A stretch of 6,462 nucleotides of DNA. It comes from Bacillota bacterium. Lineage in GTDB: Bacteria; Bacillota; Clostridia; UBA1381. The translations under genes and the position numbers were made by a program. How positions within the stretch are numbered: the first letter of the stretch is position 1; every line of letters begins with the position of its first letter. Positions 6,454 through 6,462 of the stretch are shown piece by piece. The notes below the pieces were generated by a model. The model searched no databases. It was given only the letters and a program-made list of their open reading frames with translations, and had not been told where the DNA came from. The stretch covers positions 1 to 6,462 of the forward strand of contig JAJQAT010000191.1 in NCBI GenBank assembly GCA_021203665.1. Reading direction: 5' to 3'.

Positions 6454-6462
6454 ATTATATCA
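6454..6462 (-). promoter_or_regulatory. Extended -10 promoter of the ATPase/secreted-protein unit
   Basis: The minus strand reads TGATATAAT at the extreme right edge, a perfect TGN-TATAAT extended -10 element. Transcription would start near 6447, giving a leader of about 22 bases that holds the ribosome binding site. Any -35 element would lie beyond the window. Confidence 0.6.

Noticed and set aside
1..6462. CRISPR array, transposon, tRNA or prophage remnants
   Set aside because: No regularly spaced repeats, terminal inverted repeats, transposase or integrase motifs, or cloverleaf sequence were found on either strand.

Overview
The window most likely comes from an anaerobic member of the Clostridia (Bacillota). 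The clues are strong GGAGG-type ribosome binding sites, canonical sigma-A promoters, a monomeric [FeFe] hydrogenase of the clostridial group B type, an HD-containing CCA-adding enzyme, a DUF815 AAA+ ATPase, and a secreted protein with a Thr/Glu/Pro linker like those of gut clostridia. The exact lineage cannot be fixed from the sequence. No mobile element, CRISPR array, tRNA or rRNA is visible, and the coding sequences look intact.

Layout, left to right. Positions 1-52 hold no convincing gene and end in a rightward intrinsic terminator (53-91) that overlaps the 3' end of the first gene. Positions 76-1419 (minus) encode a tRNA CCA nucleotidyltransferase (cca) with a near-perfect promoter. A 213-base divergent intergenic region (1420-1632) carries the cca promoter, a tandem GAATGTAA repeat, a partial Rex-like operator and the promoter of the rightward unit. 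That unit holds a group B [FeFe] hydrogenase-like protein (1633-3105) and, 31 bases later with no terminator between, a cytoplasmic five-bladed beta-propeller glycosidase of the GH43/GH117 type (3137-4063). A bidirectional terminator (about 4067-4114) closes this unit and also the convergent leftward unit from the right side. The leftward unit starts at an extended -10 promoter at the very edge of the window and contains a DUF815 P-loop ATPase (6424-5258). It is followed, with a one-base TAATG overlap, by a signal-peptide-bearing acidic protein (5258-4113).

How the genes may work together: cca is housekeeping. The hydrogenase fits fermentative redox disposal or sensing, and its promoter carries a candidate redox (Rex) operator. 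The glycosidase would be co-transcribed and therefore possibly under the same control, an unusual pairing. The ATPase and the exported protein are translationally coupled, yet act in different compartments and neither has a known function. This pair is the best candidate in the window for something undescribed, although each gene alone belongs to a recognisable type.
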